Shown: positions 56,181-64,000 of the stretch, one piece after another | Layout: each line of letters starts with the position of its first letter | How positions within the stretch are numbered: position 1 is the stretch's first letter | Origin: an uncultured Bacteroidales bacterium | GTDB taxonomy: Bacteria > Bacteroidota > Bacteroidia > Bacteroidales > Paludibacteraceae | DNA: 64,000 nucleotides | Assembly (NCBI GenBank): GCA_902765485.1 | Contig: CACWZZ010000003.1 | Location: 1-64,000, forward strand | Direction of reading: 5' to 3' | Notes under the pieces: generated by a model | Database searches by the model: none | Told to the model about the DNA's origin: nothing | The model's input: only the letters and a program-made list of their open reading frames with translations | Position numbers and translations under genes: made by a program

Positions 56181-57107
56181 ATGAATAAATTTATTTGCCA
56201 TGTAAGTGCATGGCTGTTGGTACTATTGAGTATGCCGATGAATGCGGCAGTAACGCTGGATGCGGATCTTAAGAACGCTCTGCCGAGCGGTGAGTTCTTC
56301 TTACCGGCTCCCCCGGAAGTGGGTTCGCTCATCTGGCAGGACGATTCTGTGAAGTATTTTCAGTACAAAGAGATCGCCCGTAATTCCCTTGATACACTGG
56401 GTGATCAATGGGATTCGATTTGGGCAAAGATGAATGAGCCGTATTATTTTGCGCTCTATCGTCTGGCGGCAGATTCGGTGATGAATGTGCCCTTCATCGA
56501 GGTTTCCTGGACACGCACAGGAGCCAATAAATACAGCGTTTCGTACACCCGCAACACGACCGATTTTCCGAAGATGAATGCGTTGGAGGAGTTATGCGAG
56601 GTGATGAAGACGGAGAACACGTCTAAGATTTGGCGCACGCGTCCGCGTCCGTATAAGTATTTCGGAGAGTGGTATAGCGGAAAGAAATATGCGGTTGATC
56701 TCACCGACGCTTCCTCTTATCCTTCCGGTCACGGTTATTTCGCCGGTTTATTCGGAATGTGTATGCTCTATATCGATCCGGCTAACGCGCAGGCGATCAA
56801 AGCGATGATGGACGAGTGGGCAGAGTGCCGTCTATGGATTGGCGCGCACTGGAACACCGATCTGGCAGCGGGTAAGCAGTTGGGCGCTATCGCTTTCGCG
56901 ATCGCGATGAACCATACACAGTTCCGCGAGTTGGTAGAAGAAGCCAAAGCCGAGCTGGAGGCTTATCGCGAGGCACATCCGGTAGCAACAGATGTCGAGG
57001 AAACCGTAGTGCGCAACGAGAGCGCCAAGAAAACGATAGAAAACGGCGTGCTCTATATCACGCGCGAGAATAAGGTGTATAACCTTATGGGAGAGAGGGT
57101 TGAGTGA
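56181..57107 (+). CDS. Secreted class A-type acid phosphatase (PAP2 fold) with short sorting-type end
   Basis: 308 aa, signal peptide 1-24. Catalytic blocks: KIWRTRPRP (about 152-160), SSYPSGHGYFAGLFG (about 180-194) and ECRLWIGAHWNTDLAAGK (about 215-232), matching KxxxxxxRP, PSGH and SRxxxxxHxxxD, with an unusual RLWIGAHWNTD version typical of PhoN-like enzymes. It should release phosphate from organic esters outside the cytoplasm. The end (AKKTIENGVLYITRENKVYN, GERVE) is the clearest copy of the short C-terminal signal. Its leader contains a 7-bp array. Confidence 0.88.
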   Translation: MNKFICHVSAWLLVLLSMPMNAAVTLDADLKNALPSGEFFLPAPPEVGSLIWQDDSVKYFQYKEIARNSLDTLGDQWDSIWAKMNEPYYFALYRLAADSVMNVPFIEVSWTRTGANKYSVSYTRNTTDFPKMNALEELCEVMKTENTSKIWRTRPRPYKYFGEWYSGKKYAVDLTDASSYPSGHGYFAGLFGMCMLYIDPANAQAIKAMMDEWAECRLWIGAHWNTDLAAGKQLGAIAFAIAMNHTQFRELVEEAKAELEAYREAHPVATDVEETVVRNESAKKTIENGVLYITRENKVYNLMGERVE

Positions 57108-57114
57108 TTAGGGG

Positions 57115-58635
57115 TTAATAAGTTATTTCAAACCAATCGACATCCATCCATCCGGCAGTATTGTCCGGACGCTTGTAAGGAGAAGAGGGTTCTACGACCG
57201 ACCGCACGGCGTAGAGCCCTATTTTTGCGCCGATCCATTCGCCGGCAACGGCTTGGAATGGTTCGCCTATTTCTTGCCATTCCTCGCCGTCATCGCTGAG
57301 GAAGAAACGGCATTGCTGCGTCGCGGACACTTCGATCCGTGCGTACCACCACTCGCCATCCGCCGGAACAGGTAATGTGCGGCTTTTTCTGCCATGGACG
57401 ATCAGACCTGCCTCCTCCGTGTATTTCGGCTTCTTGCCCTGCGGGTGAGGAGAGAAACGCACTCGTGCCGTAGCTGTGAAAGCGGTGTTGGCAGGGATCT
57501 TACGGAGCAATAAGTTCGACGCGGTCTGAACGTCTGCGGCAGGGTACGTGAAGAGACGAATATAATCGTTCGTCATGTGCGCGGCGGAATCGGTCTCGAC
57601 GGCGAGGTAGTAATACTGCGCTTTGCGGTTTCCGCTCCATTGCCAATCGGGCGAGAGGGTGCGTGTCCAGAAACCATCCATAATACGGTGCGAAGCGGGT
57701 TCTTGGTTTTCTCCCATGGAGAGTACAGGTTCGCCGTTATTGCCTATTATGGGCCAGTTGTCCTGCCATTTGAGCGGCTGGAGGTGCACGATTCGTCCTG
57801 CTGTGCCGACATCCTGGAAATGGTAGAATTTATCATCCACCCATGCTCCCTGATGCGGCGCATTGACAGCTGTCGAACCTTGCTCCAGCACGCGCCGCCA
57901 TTCATACGGACCATAGACGGATTTGCTGCGGAGACAGAGCTGCCAGCCCGTTTTGACGCCTCCGGCGGGGCAAAGGATATAGTAATAACCATTGCGTTTA
58001 TGGAACTTCGGTCCTTCGCAGGTCGGATTATCTTGGTGTCCGTCAAAGACCAGTTGGTCCTCGTGCAGCACGGAAAGTCCGTCCGGATTTAATTCACATA
58101 CCGCCAGCGCGGATTTGAACCCTGCGCGGCTTCCGGCAAACGCGTGGACGAGATAACACCGTCCGTCTTCGTCCCACAGCGGGCAAGGATCAATAAGACC
58201 TTTGCCGCGTTTGACCAGCACAGCGGGTTCCCAACGACAAGGGATCGTTTTCGTTTTCTCGGAGCGGATACAGAAGATACCAATGTCCGGATCTCCGTAA
58301 TAGATATAGAACCGTCCGGCATGATGGCGAATCGAAGGTGCCCAGACGCCGCAACCGGCAGGGCACGCGTCCAGATGTCCGTAGCCCGGAACCGTGTCCG
58401 GCAAAGCTGCATCGACAATCGTCCATTCCACGCCGTCGCGGGATTGCAGGATCTGCAGACCCGGTACGCAAGCAAACGTGCTATAGGTCATATAATAGTT
58501 CTTCCCCACACGAATCACATCCGGATCGGAGTAATCGTACGGCAAGATAGGGTTGGTGTAACCCGGAGCAGTCGCTTTCGCCTGGCATGTGAGTGCGGCG
58601 AAGCATGCAATAAGGAAGTAAATAGATCGTTTCAT
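57115..58635 (-). CDS. Secreted glycoside hydrolase family 43 enzyme
   Basis: 506 aa, signal peptide 1-20. The five-blade propeller of GH43 is visible: NPILPYDYSDPDVIRVGKNY (general base Asp), GVWAPSIRHHAGRFYIYYGD, GLIDPCPLWDEDGRCYLVHA (pKa-modulating Asp region) and CEGPKFHKRNGYYYILCPAG (general acid Glu). A C-terminal beta-sandwich (about 330-506) resembles the GH43_C2/DUF1349 domain. It probably acts on xylan or arabinan side chains. No SusCD pair is next to it. It is convergent with the phosphatase gene, 7 bp apart. Confidence 0.92.
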   Translation of the reverse strand: MKRSIYFLIACFAALTCQAKATAPGYTNPILPYDYSDPDVIRVGKNYYMTYSTFACVPGLQILQSRDGVEWTIVDAALPDTVPGYGHLDACPAGCGVWAPSIRHHAGRFYIYYGDPDIGIFCIRSEKTKTIPCRWEPAVLVKRGKGLIDPCPLWDEDGRCYLVHAFAGSRAGFKSALAVCELNPDGLSVLHEDQLVFDGHQDNPTCEGPKFHKRNGYYYILCPAGGVKTGWQLCLRSKSVYGPYEWRRVLEQGSTAVNAPHQGAWVDDKFYHFQDVGTAGRIVHLQPLKWQDNWPIIGNNGEPVLSMGENQEPASHRIMDGFWTRTLSPDWQWSGNRKAQYYYLAVETDSAAHMTNDYIRLFTYPAADVQTASNLLLRKIPANTAFTATARVRFSPHPQGKKPKYTEEAGLIVHGRKSRTLPVPADGEWWYARIEVSATQQCRFFLSDDGEEWQEIGEPFQAVAGEWIGAKIGLYAVRSVVEPSSPYKRPDNTAGWMDVDWFEITY

Positions 58636-58652
58636 TTGATATTTGATATTTA

Positions 58653-59090
58653 TTATTTTTTGCTTTTGAAGACTACGGTCTCGTTGAGCACGAAATTCAG
58701 GATTCCCGATATACAGAGGGCTAAAATATTACAGATCAGTACGTCCCATCCTCCGGAGAAACGCTCGATGAGGAGCAGGACGCACATTTTCAGCAGGAAC
58801 GTGCCCGTGCAGGAGAGATTATATCCCGCATAGTGGCGGCAGAACGAGCGAAAGGTGTACGCCGAGACACGATCCTTCCAAACAGAGTAATACGCAATGG
58901 TGAAATTCACCAAGACCGCACATTCGAAAGAGATAAACGGCGAGAGCAGATACTCGCCCCAGTAGTTGCCTTTGAACAGATAATCCGAACAAAGCCATAG
59001 GACGAGCATGTCAACAGCCGTTCCCGCCAGCGTGGAGGCTGCAAAACGCAGGTAACGGAGAGTTAGTTCTATTACCTTACTTTTGCTCAT
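58653..59090 (-). CDS. GtrA-family membrane protein
   Basis: 145 aa with four membrane helices. LRYLRFAASTLAGTAVDMLV at the start, VLVNFTIAYYSVWKDRV in the middle and CISGILNFVLNETVVFKSKK at the end are typical of GtrA, thought to help move lipid-linked sugars across the inner membrane. It overlaps the upstream phosphatidyltransferase gene by 14 bp. Confidence 0.9.
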   Translation of the reverse strand: MSKSKVIELTLRYLRFAASTLAGTAVDMLVLWLCSDYLFKGNYWGEYLLSPFISFECAVLVNFTIAYYSVWKDRVSAYTFRSFCRHYAGYNLSCTGTFLLKMCVLLLIERFSGGWDVLICNILALCISGILNFVLNETVVFKSKK

Positions 59091-59793
59091 CTTTCGGATG
59101 TTTGATCAGCGGATCTTGTTTGGCGAACCAATGCAGATCCTTGAAGAAACTGACGAAATAGAAGATTGTGAGGATACAGAGAATACCCATTCCGATGATG
59201 TCCAGCGTGCCATAATGGATGGTTTCGCCGAAGTACTCAAACGAGCCATGGTAGGCAGTGAGGGCAGGGATGTACATCAACAGGATATTGGCAATAATGA
59301 TCACCACGCGGAACTCCGTCGGACCCATATATCCGTACGTCAGTTTGAATTCCGATTTGAGGTGGGCATTGATGCTGACATAGACGGTGAGCGCCAGATA
59401 CGCGGCATAGCAGAGCAAAGCGACACTCATGTTCATCAGCGGAGAGAGACCCGCTCCGATGAACATAAACGCTTCGGTGACGGTGTCGATATTATGATCC
59501 AGATAATAGCCGTAGAGCGGTCGCTGGGCATGGCGTACGCGGGCTACTGTTCCATCGAGCGAATCGCCAAACCAGTTAATCACAAGACCGAGGCAGGAGA
59601 GCCACAGCCAATAGATACTATAGTGGGTCAGGAAGAAACCGAGACCACCGAGAAACGAGCCAAAGAGACCTAACCAAGTCAGCATATCACTTGTGACCCA
59701 TTGCGGCATACGTGAACCTATCCAGACTAAAACTTTTTTCTCCACTCCGTTGAGAAGCGAAGTTTGAATACGATTAGATTGTTTGATATCCAT
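59077..59793 (-). CDS. CDP-alcohol phosphatidyltransferase family protein
   Basis: 238 aa, about six membrane helices. The signature is complete: GDSLDGTVARVRHAQRPLYG followed by YYLDHNID (DxxDGxxAR, G, D, D). It transfers a phosphatidyl-type group from a CDP-linked donor to an alcohol; the acceptor is unknown. With GtrA it forms a two-gene unit, possibly for a modified lipid or glycolipid. Confidence 0.9.
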   Translation of the reverse strand: MDIKQSNRIQTSLLNGVEKKVLVWIGSRMPQWVTSDMLTWLGLFGSFLGGLGFFLTHYSIYWLWLSCLGLVINWFGDSLDGTVARVRHAQRPLYGYYLDHNIDTVTEAFMFIGAGLSPLMNMSVALLCYAAYLALTVYVSINAHLKSEFKLTYGYMGPTEFRVVIIIANILLMYIPALTAYHGSFEYFGETIHYGTLDIIGMGILCILTIFYFVSFFKDLHWFAKQDPLIKHPKDEQK

Positions 59794-60092
59794 AATATAG
59801 TAAAAATACGTTATATTTAACCGTCCTTTTTCTTAACAAAAATTATGCCAAATGTTCCATTTGTCAGTAAATGACATGCAAAAAAAATATTTTGAAAAGC
59901 GCAAATGAAAATGCAAAAATGGCGATTTTCGGCGATTTTTGGTGTTGCTGTAAGTCGCTGATTTCGAGTATGTTAGTAGTAGATTTCAGGAACAAAGTCT
60001 AGAACTACCACGAAAGTACCTTTATGGGCATATTATTTGCCCCTTATTTTGAGTCGATTTGCAGTAAATTTTGACAAAAATGCGGGTGGGTA
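59794..60092. other. Gene-free stretch upstream of the RND operon
   Basis: About 300 bp of AT-rich DNA with runs of A. I see no ORF, hairpin with a T tract or clear repeat; the divergent 59793 gene must have its promoter here, but no full consensus match was found. Confidence 0.6.
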
Positions 60093-60123
60093 TTGTGTAT
60101 GTCAGAAAAAAGTAGTAAATTTG
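60093..60123 (+). promoter_or_regulatory. Promoter of the RND efflux operon
   Basis: TTG (60093-60095), 20 bp, TAAATTTG (60116-60123). The start near 60130 lies at the left edge of the 7-bp array, so the array is transcribed as the leader. Confidence 0.8.
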
Positions 60124-60135
60124 CAGCGCGATTTA

Positions 60136-60200
60136 TTGAGAATTGAGAATTGAGAATTGAGAATTGAGAATTGAGAATTGAAAATTGAGAATTAAAAATT
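60136..60200. repeat. Nine-unit 7-bp array (TTGAGAA) in the RND operon leader
   Basis: Six exact TTGAGAA units, then TTGAAAA, TTGAGAA and TTAAAAA. It fills most of the about 85-base leader between promoter and the MFP start codon and is the same family as the array at the end of engB. Confidence 0.9.
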
Positions 60201-60215
60201 ATTATACTTACTGAA

Positions 60216-61301
60216 ATGAAAAAAACACAGGTACTTTTTTATTCCTTGTTGGTATGTGTGTTGTCCGGCTGCGTGAAAGAGCCGGAGGAACAACACACGA
60301 GTTATGAAACCGTGACGCTGAAACGCGAAAATGTGACCGCTCCGGTTAGTTGGAGCGCCGCTATTCGCGGAACAGGCGATGTGTCAATCGTATCGCGTTG
60401 CACCGGCACGCTGAACGCTATCAAAGTGAAAGACGGTCAGCGGGTGAAGAAAGGCGATGTGCTGTTTTTGATCGACAGCCGGAGTGCTGAGAACGCGCTG
60501 GTACACGCACGTGCGGATTTGCAGACCGCTATCGCCAACCGCGATAACATGCGTCTGGAAGCAGAGAGCAACAAAGAATTAGCAGAGCAGGGTATTATCG
60601 GCGAATACTTGCTGCGCAAGAGTTTGAACACGTTGCAATCCGCCGAAGCGCAAGTGGCGCAAGCGAATGCGGCTGTGCGTGACGCGGAGCTGCGGCTGGA
60701 TTATTGCACGATCAAAAGCCCGGTTGACGGTTTGGTAGGAACCATTCTTCCGCGCGTAGGCGATGTGATTTCCGAAGGAATGATGCTGACCCGCGTGGCG
60801 GGCGTGAGCGAGATGGAAGCCAGTTTCTCGTTGACAGAGAGCCAGATTCACGCGCTGGTAAGCGAGTTCGGCAATCTGGACGAGGTGATCAAGATCGCTC
60901 CGAAAGTGCTGCTGCGATTCAAGGACGGAAGCGAATATTCCGAAAAAGGCCGGATCACTTCATTCTCCGGAATGGTGGATCAACGAACGGGTAGTGTGAG
61001 CTGCTTTGTGACGTTCCCGAATCCGAAAGGCGAGCTGTTCTCGGGTATGCAAGGAACGATCGTTATGCCGTTTGAATGGCAAGACGCGATGCTGGTTCCT
61101 CTGACTGCTGTTGTGCGCATCCAAGACAAGGCATTGGTTTACAAAGTGGGAGCAGACAGTCTGGCTCACAGCGCGATCGTGGAGATCGAGGAATTAGGCG
61201 ACGGCGTGCGTGCCGCTATTCTCTCGGGAGCCGAAGTGGGCGAGACAATCGTAGCCAAAGGAGCGGCGAATGTGCATGAAAATGACAAAGTAATATGGTA
61301 A
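60216..61301 (+). CDS. RND efflux periplasmic adaptor (membrane fusion protein)
   Basis: 361 aa lipoprotein (lipobox VLSGC, Cys19). Barrel-sandwich half-motif GTLNAIKVKDGQRVKKGDVL (about 67-86), a helical hairpin with ENALVHARADLQTAIANRD and AEAQVAQANAAVRDAEL, second half-motif DYCTIKSPVDGLVGTILPRV, then beta-barrel and membrane-proximal domains. It is the AcrA-like linker between the inner-membrane pump and an outer-membrane channel. Gene order adaptor-pump (28 bp apart) is standard; an outer-membrane factor may follow beyond the window. Confidence 0.95.
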   Translation: MKKTQVLFYSLLVCVLSGCVKEPEEQHTSYETVTLKRENVTAPVSWSAAIRGTGDVSIVSRCTGTLNAIKVKDGQRVKKGDVLFLIDSRSAENALVHARADLQTAIANRDNMRLEAESNKELAEQGIIGEYLLRKSLNTLQSAEAQVAQANAAVRDAELRLDYCTIKSPVDGLVGTILPRVGDVISEGMMLTRVAGVSEMEASFSLTESQIHALVSEFGNLDEVIKIAPKVLLRFKDGSEYSEKGRITSFSGMVDQRTGSVSCFVTFPNPKGELFSGMQGTIVMPFEWQDAMLVPLTAVVRIQDKALVYKVGADSLAHSAIVEIEELGDGVRAAILSGAEVGETIVAKGAANVHENDKVIW

Positions 61302-61328
61302 TTAAAAATTAAAAATTACGAATTACTT

Positions 61329-64000
61329 ATGGCAAAGGGAAATATATTCGTAGATCGGAAAGTGATGGCGGTGTGTATCTCGCTGCTGATCGCTTTGGTG
61401 GGCTTTATCTGCCTGAAGACGCTTCCAATTGAGCAATATCCGGATATTGCGCCTCCGACGGTGATGATCACAACATCTTACACCGGAGCGGACGCAAACA
61501 CGGTGATGAAATCCGTTGTGATGCCTATCGAGGAGGCGGTAAACGGCGTGGAGGACATGGCGTATATGACTTCGGAGGCTTCGGCAACGGGTGATGTCAA
61601 TATCAATGTCTTTTTCAAACAAGGAACCGATCCGAACATGGCTGCGGTCAATGTTCAAAACCGTGTGTCGGCGGCTTTAGGTCTGCTGCCGCAAGAGGTG
61701 ACGCGCGTGGGTGTGAAAGTGGAGAAAAGACAGAATAACATTCTTCAGATTTCCGCTCTGGTGAGCCGCGACGGTAAGTTTGACAACGATTTCATCGCGA
61801 ACTACATTGATATCAACGTGAAGCCGCGTCTGCTGCGTGTGACGGGCGTCGGGGCTGTGCAGAATCTCGGAAACACCTATTCGCTGCGAATCTGGATGAA
61901 GCCGGATGTGATGGCTCGTTACGGGATTGCGCCGGAGGATATTTTTGCGGCAATCGGCAACCAGAACATGGTAGCTGCAACCGGTTCGTTAGGCGAACAG
62001 AGCGGCAATACATACCAATACAACTTGGAGTACAAAGGTCGTTTGCAGTCAATCGATGAGTTCAACGACATCGTGTTGCGCAGTTCCGGCGGCAATGTGT
62101 TGCACCTGCGCGATGTGGCGGACGTGGAGTTGGGTGCGCTGAACTACAGCTTCTCGTCCCGCGTGGATGGTCAGCCGGGTGTTGTATTCATGATCAACCA
62201 AGCTCCGGGCGCCAATGCTACGCAGGTCAACGCGGCGATCAACGAGATATACAAAGACCTGCAAAAGACGATGCCTGCGGGCTTGGAGTTCACGACACTT
62301 CAGACATCCGATGATTTCCTTTTTGCCGCCATTCATAACGTGGTGGAGACCCTGATCATCGCGATTATTCTGGTGATTTTGGTGGTGTATTTCTTCCTGC
62401 AGGATTTCAAGGCGACCTTGATTCCGTCGATCTCGATCATCGTGTCGCTATTAGGTACATTTGCGGTAGTGAAAATAGCGGGATTCTCGCTTAACATATT
62501 GACACTGTTTGCTTTAGTGCTGGCGATCGGAACGGTGGTGGATGACGCGATCGTGGTCGTAGAGGCGGTGATGGCGAAGATGGAGCATGGTTATACGTCG
62601 GCATACAAGGCTACGAAAGACGCGATGAGCGAAGTGACGGTGGCTGTGATCAGCTGTACGCTGGTGTTCATGGCGGTGTTCATTCCTGTGACATTTATGC
62701 CCGGAACGAGCGGTACATTCTTCACCCAATTCGGTATCACGATTGCCAGTTCGGTGGGTCTGAGTTGTATTTCGGCTTTGACGCTCTGTCCGGCATTGAC
62801 GGCTATGCTTTTCCGTCCGAAGAAAGAATCCGAGAACGGCAAGAAGAGCCTGAATCAATGGGTGAAAGAGGCTTACGAAGCAGGTTATAACGCCATCTTA
62901 GGCAAATACAAAAACGGCGTGGGTAAGTTCATCCAGAAACCGGGTCGCGCATGGATATGGTTGATTGCCGCCGTAGTGGCGATGGTTTTGGCAATGCGCG
63001 CTCTGCCGGCAGGTCTGGTTCCTCAGGAGGACCAAGGTGTGTTCGTGGTCGATGTGACCGCTCCCGCCGGCTCTCCGCTGGTGGAGACCGACAAGATCAT
63101 GGCGCAAGTGGAGGAACATGTGCTGCGGCTGGAGGAAGTGGAGAGTTACGCCAAGATCTCCGGTTTCGGTATCATCTCCGGAACAGGCGTGAGCTACGGT
63201 ACGCTCGTCGTGCGTCTCAAGCCATGGGACGACCGTAAGGGGCTGGAGCACTATATCGACATGGTGATGGCGAAACTGTATTATTCCTGCGAGGATATCA
63301 AGGACGCCAAGATCTTCCCCGCTCAGATGCCGCAGATCCCGGGCTACGGAAACAACAACGGTATCGACCTGCAGATGGAGGATTTACAAGGCGGCGACAT
63401 GTCGAAATTCAACGAGGTAGTCAATGCGTTCCTCGCGGAGCTGCAGAAACACCCGGAAGTGCAGATCGCACAATCGCTCTACAGCGAATCGTTCCCCAAA
63501 TACAAAGTAGATGTGAACGCGACGCAATGCGACCGCGCAGGCATCTCTCCGGACGTAGTGCTCAACACGTTGGGCGCATTCTGCGGAAGCGCGTATATAA
63601 GCAATTTCAACCAATACGGCAAGGTCTATCGTGTGATGGCAGGAGCGGCTCCTGAATACCGTCTGGATCCTTCTTCTCTCAATAATATCTTCGTGCGCAT
63701 AGGCGATGAGATGGCGCCCATTTCGCAGTTCGTGACGCTGACCCCGACCGTGGGATCGGCATCGCAGAAACGATTCAACCTGTATCAATCGATCGGTTGC
63801 TTCATCCAGCCCAATGCGGGTTACAGCGAGGGCGATGTGCAGCGCGTGATAGACGAGGTGGCGAAAGACCATCTGCCGGCTGGTTACAGCTACGAATACG
63901 GCGGAATGAGCCGCGAGTTGCAGGCGAACAGCAAATCCAATATGACCGCGCTCATTTACCTCGTCTGCGTGCTGCTGATCTATATGATTCTGGCTTCTCT
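61329..64000 (+). CDS. RND efflux pump, HAE1/AcrB type, N-terminal 890 residues
   Basis: Open to the right edge; a full protein would be about 1040 aa. Start MAKGNIFVDRKVMAVCISLL, with the first helix and LPIEQYPDIAPPTVMITTSY, is typical of AcrB. NRVSAALGLLPQEVTRVGVK, QGVFVVDVTAPAGSPLVETD and the helix 4 motif VLAIGTVVDDAIVVVEAVM with the paired Asp residues needed for proton flow are present. It expels drugs, bile salts or similar compounds using the proton gradient. An upstream 7-bp-like AT array (61301-61327) separates it from the adaptor gene. Confidence 0.96.
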   Translation, partial: MAKGNIFVDRKVMAVCISLLIALVGFICLKTLPIEQYPDIAPPTVMITTSYTGADANTVMKSVVMPIEEAVNGVEDMAYMTSEASATGDVNINVFFKQGTDPNMAAVNVQNRVSAALGLLPQEVTRVGVKVEKRQNNILQISALVSRDGKFDNDFIANYIDINVKPRLLRVTGVGAVQNLGNTYSLRIWMKPDVMARYGIAPEDIFAAIGNQNMVAATGSLGEQSGNTYQYNLEYKGRLQSIDEFNDIVLRSSGGNVLHLRDVADVELGALNYSFSSRVDGQPGVVFMINQAPGANATQVNAAINEIYKDLQKTMPAGLEFTTLQTSDDFLFAAIHNVVETLIIAIILVILVVYFFLQDFKATLIPSISIIVSLLGTFAVVKIAGFSLNILTLFALVLAIGTVVDDAIVVVEAVMAKMEHGYTSAYKATKDAMSEVTVAVISCTLVFMAVFIPVTFMPGTSGTFFTQFGITIASSVGLSCISALTLCPALTAMLFRPKKESENGKKSLNQWVKEAYEAGYNAILGKYKNGVGKFIQKPGRAWIWLIAAVVAMVLAMRALPAGLVPQEDQGVFVVDVTAPAGSPLVETDKIMAQVEEHVLRLEEVESYAKISGFGIISGTGVSYGTLVVRLKPWDDRKGLEHYIDMVMAKLYYSCEDIKDAKIFPAQMPQIPGYGNNNGIDLQMEDLQGGDMSKFNEVVNAFLAELQKHPEVQIAQSLYSESFPKYKVDVNATQCDRAGISPDVVLNTLGAFCGSAYISNFNQYGKVYRVMAGAAPEYRLDPSSLNNIFVRIGDEMAPISQFVTLTPTVGSASQKRFNLYQSIGCFIQPNAGYSEGDVQRVIDEVAKDHLPAGYSYEYGGMSRELQANSKSNMTALIYLVCVLLIYMILAS

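Noticed and set aside
61323-63872. Several 80-160 residue frames on the minus strand at the right end
   Set aside because: All are antisense to the RND pump gene, whose own frame is open to the window edge.

Overview
The window is a piece of a Bacteroidota chromosome, most likely an anaerobic, gut- or rumen-type member of Bacteroidales. Support comes from the TonB-dependent receptor, a CstA carrier, pyruvate:ferredoxin oxidoreductase with a separate 2[4Fe-4S] ferredoxin, a secreted GH43 enzyme, cell-surface proteins with type IX-like C-terminal ends, and Bacteroidota-type promoters (TTG, a spacer of exactly 20 bp, then TAnnTTTG) found at thirteen places. I cannot fix the genus from sequence alone.

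Layout. 1-3150 is an AT-rich defence-like segment: the end of an AbiEii-type toxin, a RelA/SpoT-synthetase protein, and a divergent two-gene unit (soluble protein plus four-helix membrane protein) arranged like phage lambda rexAB. 3300-16414 is mostly minus-strand housekeeping: flavodoxin, CotH-like protein, CYTH protein, tRNA-Ser, Usp-MltG-MutS-TonB receptor, EngB, CstA, tRNA-Val, PAP2 phosphatase. 16411-24118 is a cell-surface operon (two IgGFc/PKD proteins around an OmpA-family protein). 24227-31179 holds a secreted endonuclease I, PssA, an MFS carrier, a PpiD-like chaperone and an OB-fold lipoprotein. 31397-32582 is infC-rpmI-rplT, with infC apparently starting at ATA and rpmI carrying an internal deletion. 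32654-37719 is dapA-DUF6913-ligA-secreted nuclease. 37812-44235 is divIC-small membrane protein-ruvC, ferredoxin, an AAA ATPase and nifJ.

44637-54162 is a second accessory segment. It holds a DUF4062/HATPase protein, then an AT-rich operon: a methylase-like subunit, a fused GIY-YIG/helicase/methylase of 1348 aa, another soluble-plus-small-membrane-protein pair, and a GIY-YIG nuclease, followed by a broken Bro-N-type gene. 54165-59793 holds a Cys-rich small protein with an SBF symporter, a DUF1295 protein, a class A acid phosphatase, GH43, GtrA and a CDP-alcohol phosphatidyltransferase. 60216-64000 is an RND efflux operon cut by the window edge.

The most unusual signals are: (1) two independent rexAB-like gene pairs, one of them fused into a restriction-modification operon; (2) a dense set of short tandem arrays with unit lengths 7, 8, 9 or 11 bp scattered through the window. 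The 7-9 bp arrays lie inside coding sequences in frame or supply the stop codons of genes, while the 11-bp arrays are all intergenic; (3) a cluster of tandem terminator-like hairpins behind a strong promoter at 5946-6154.
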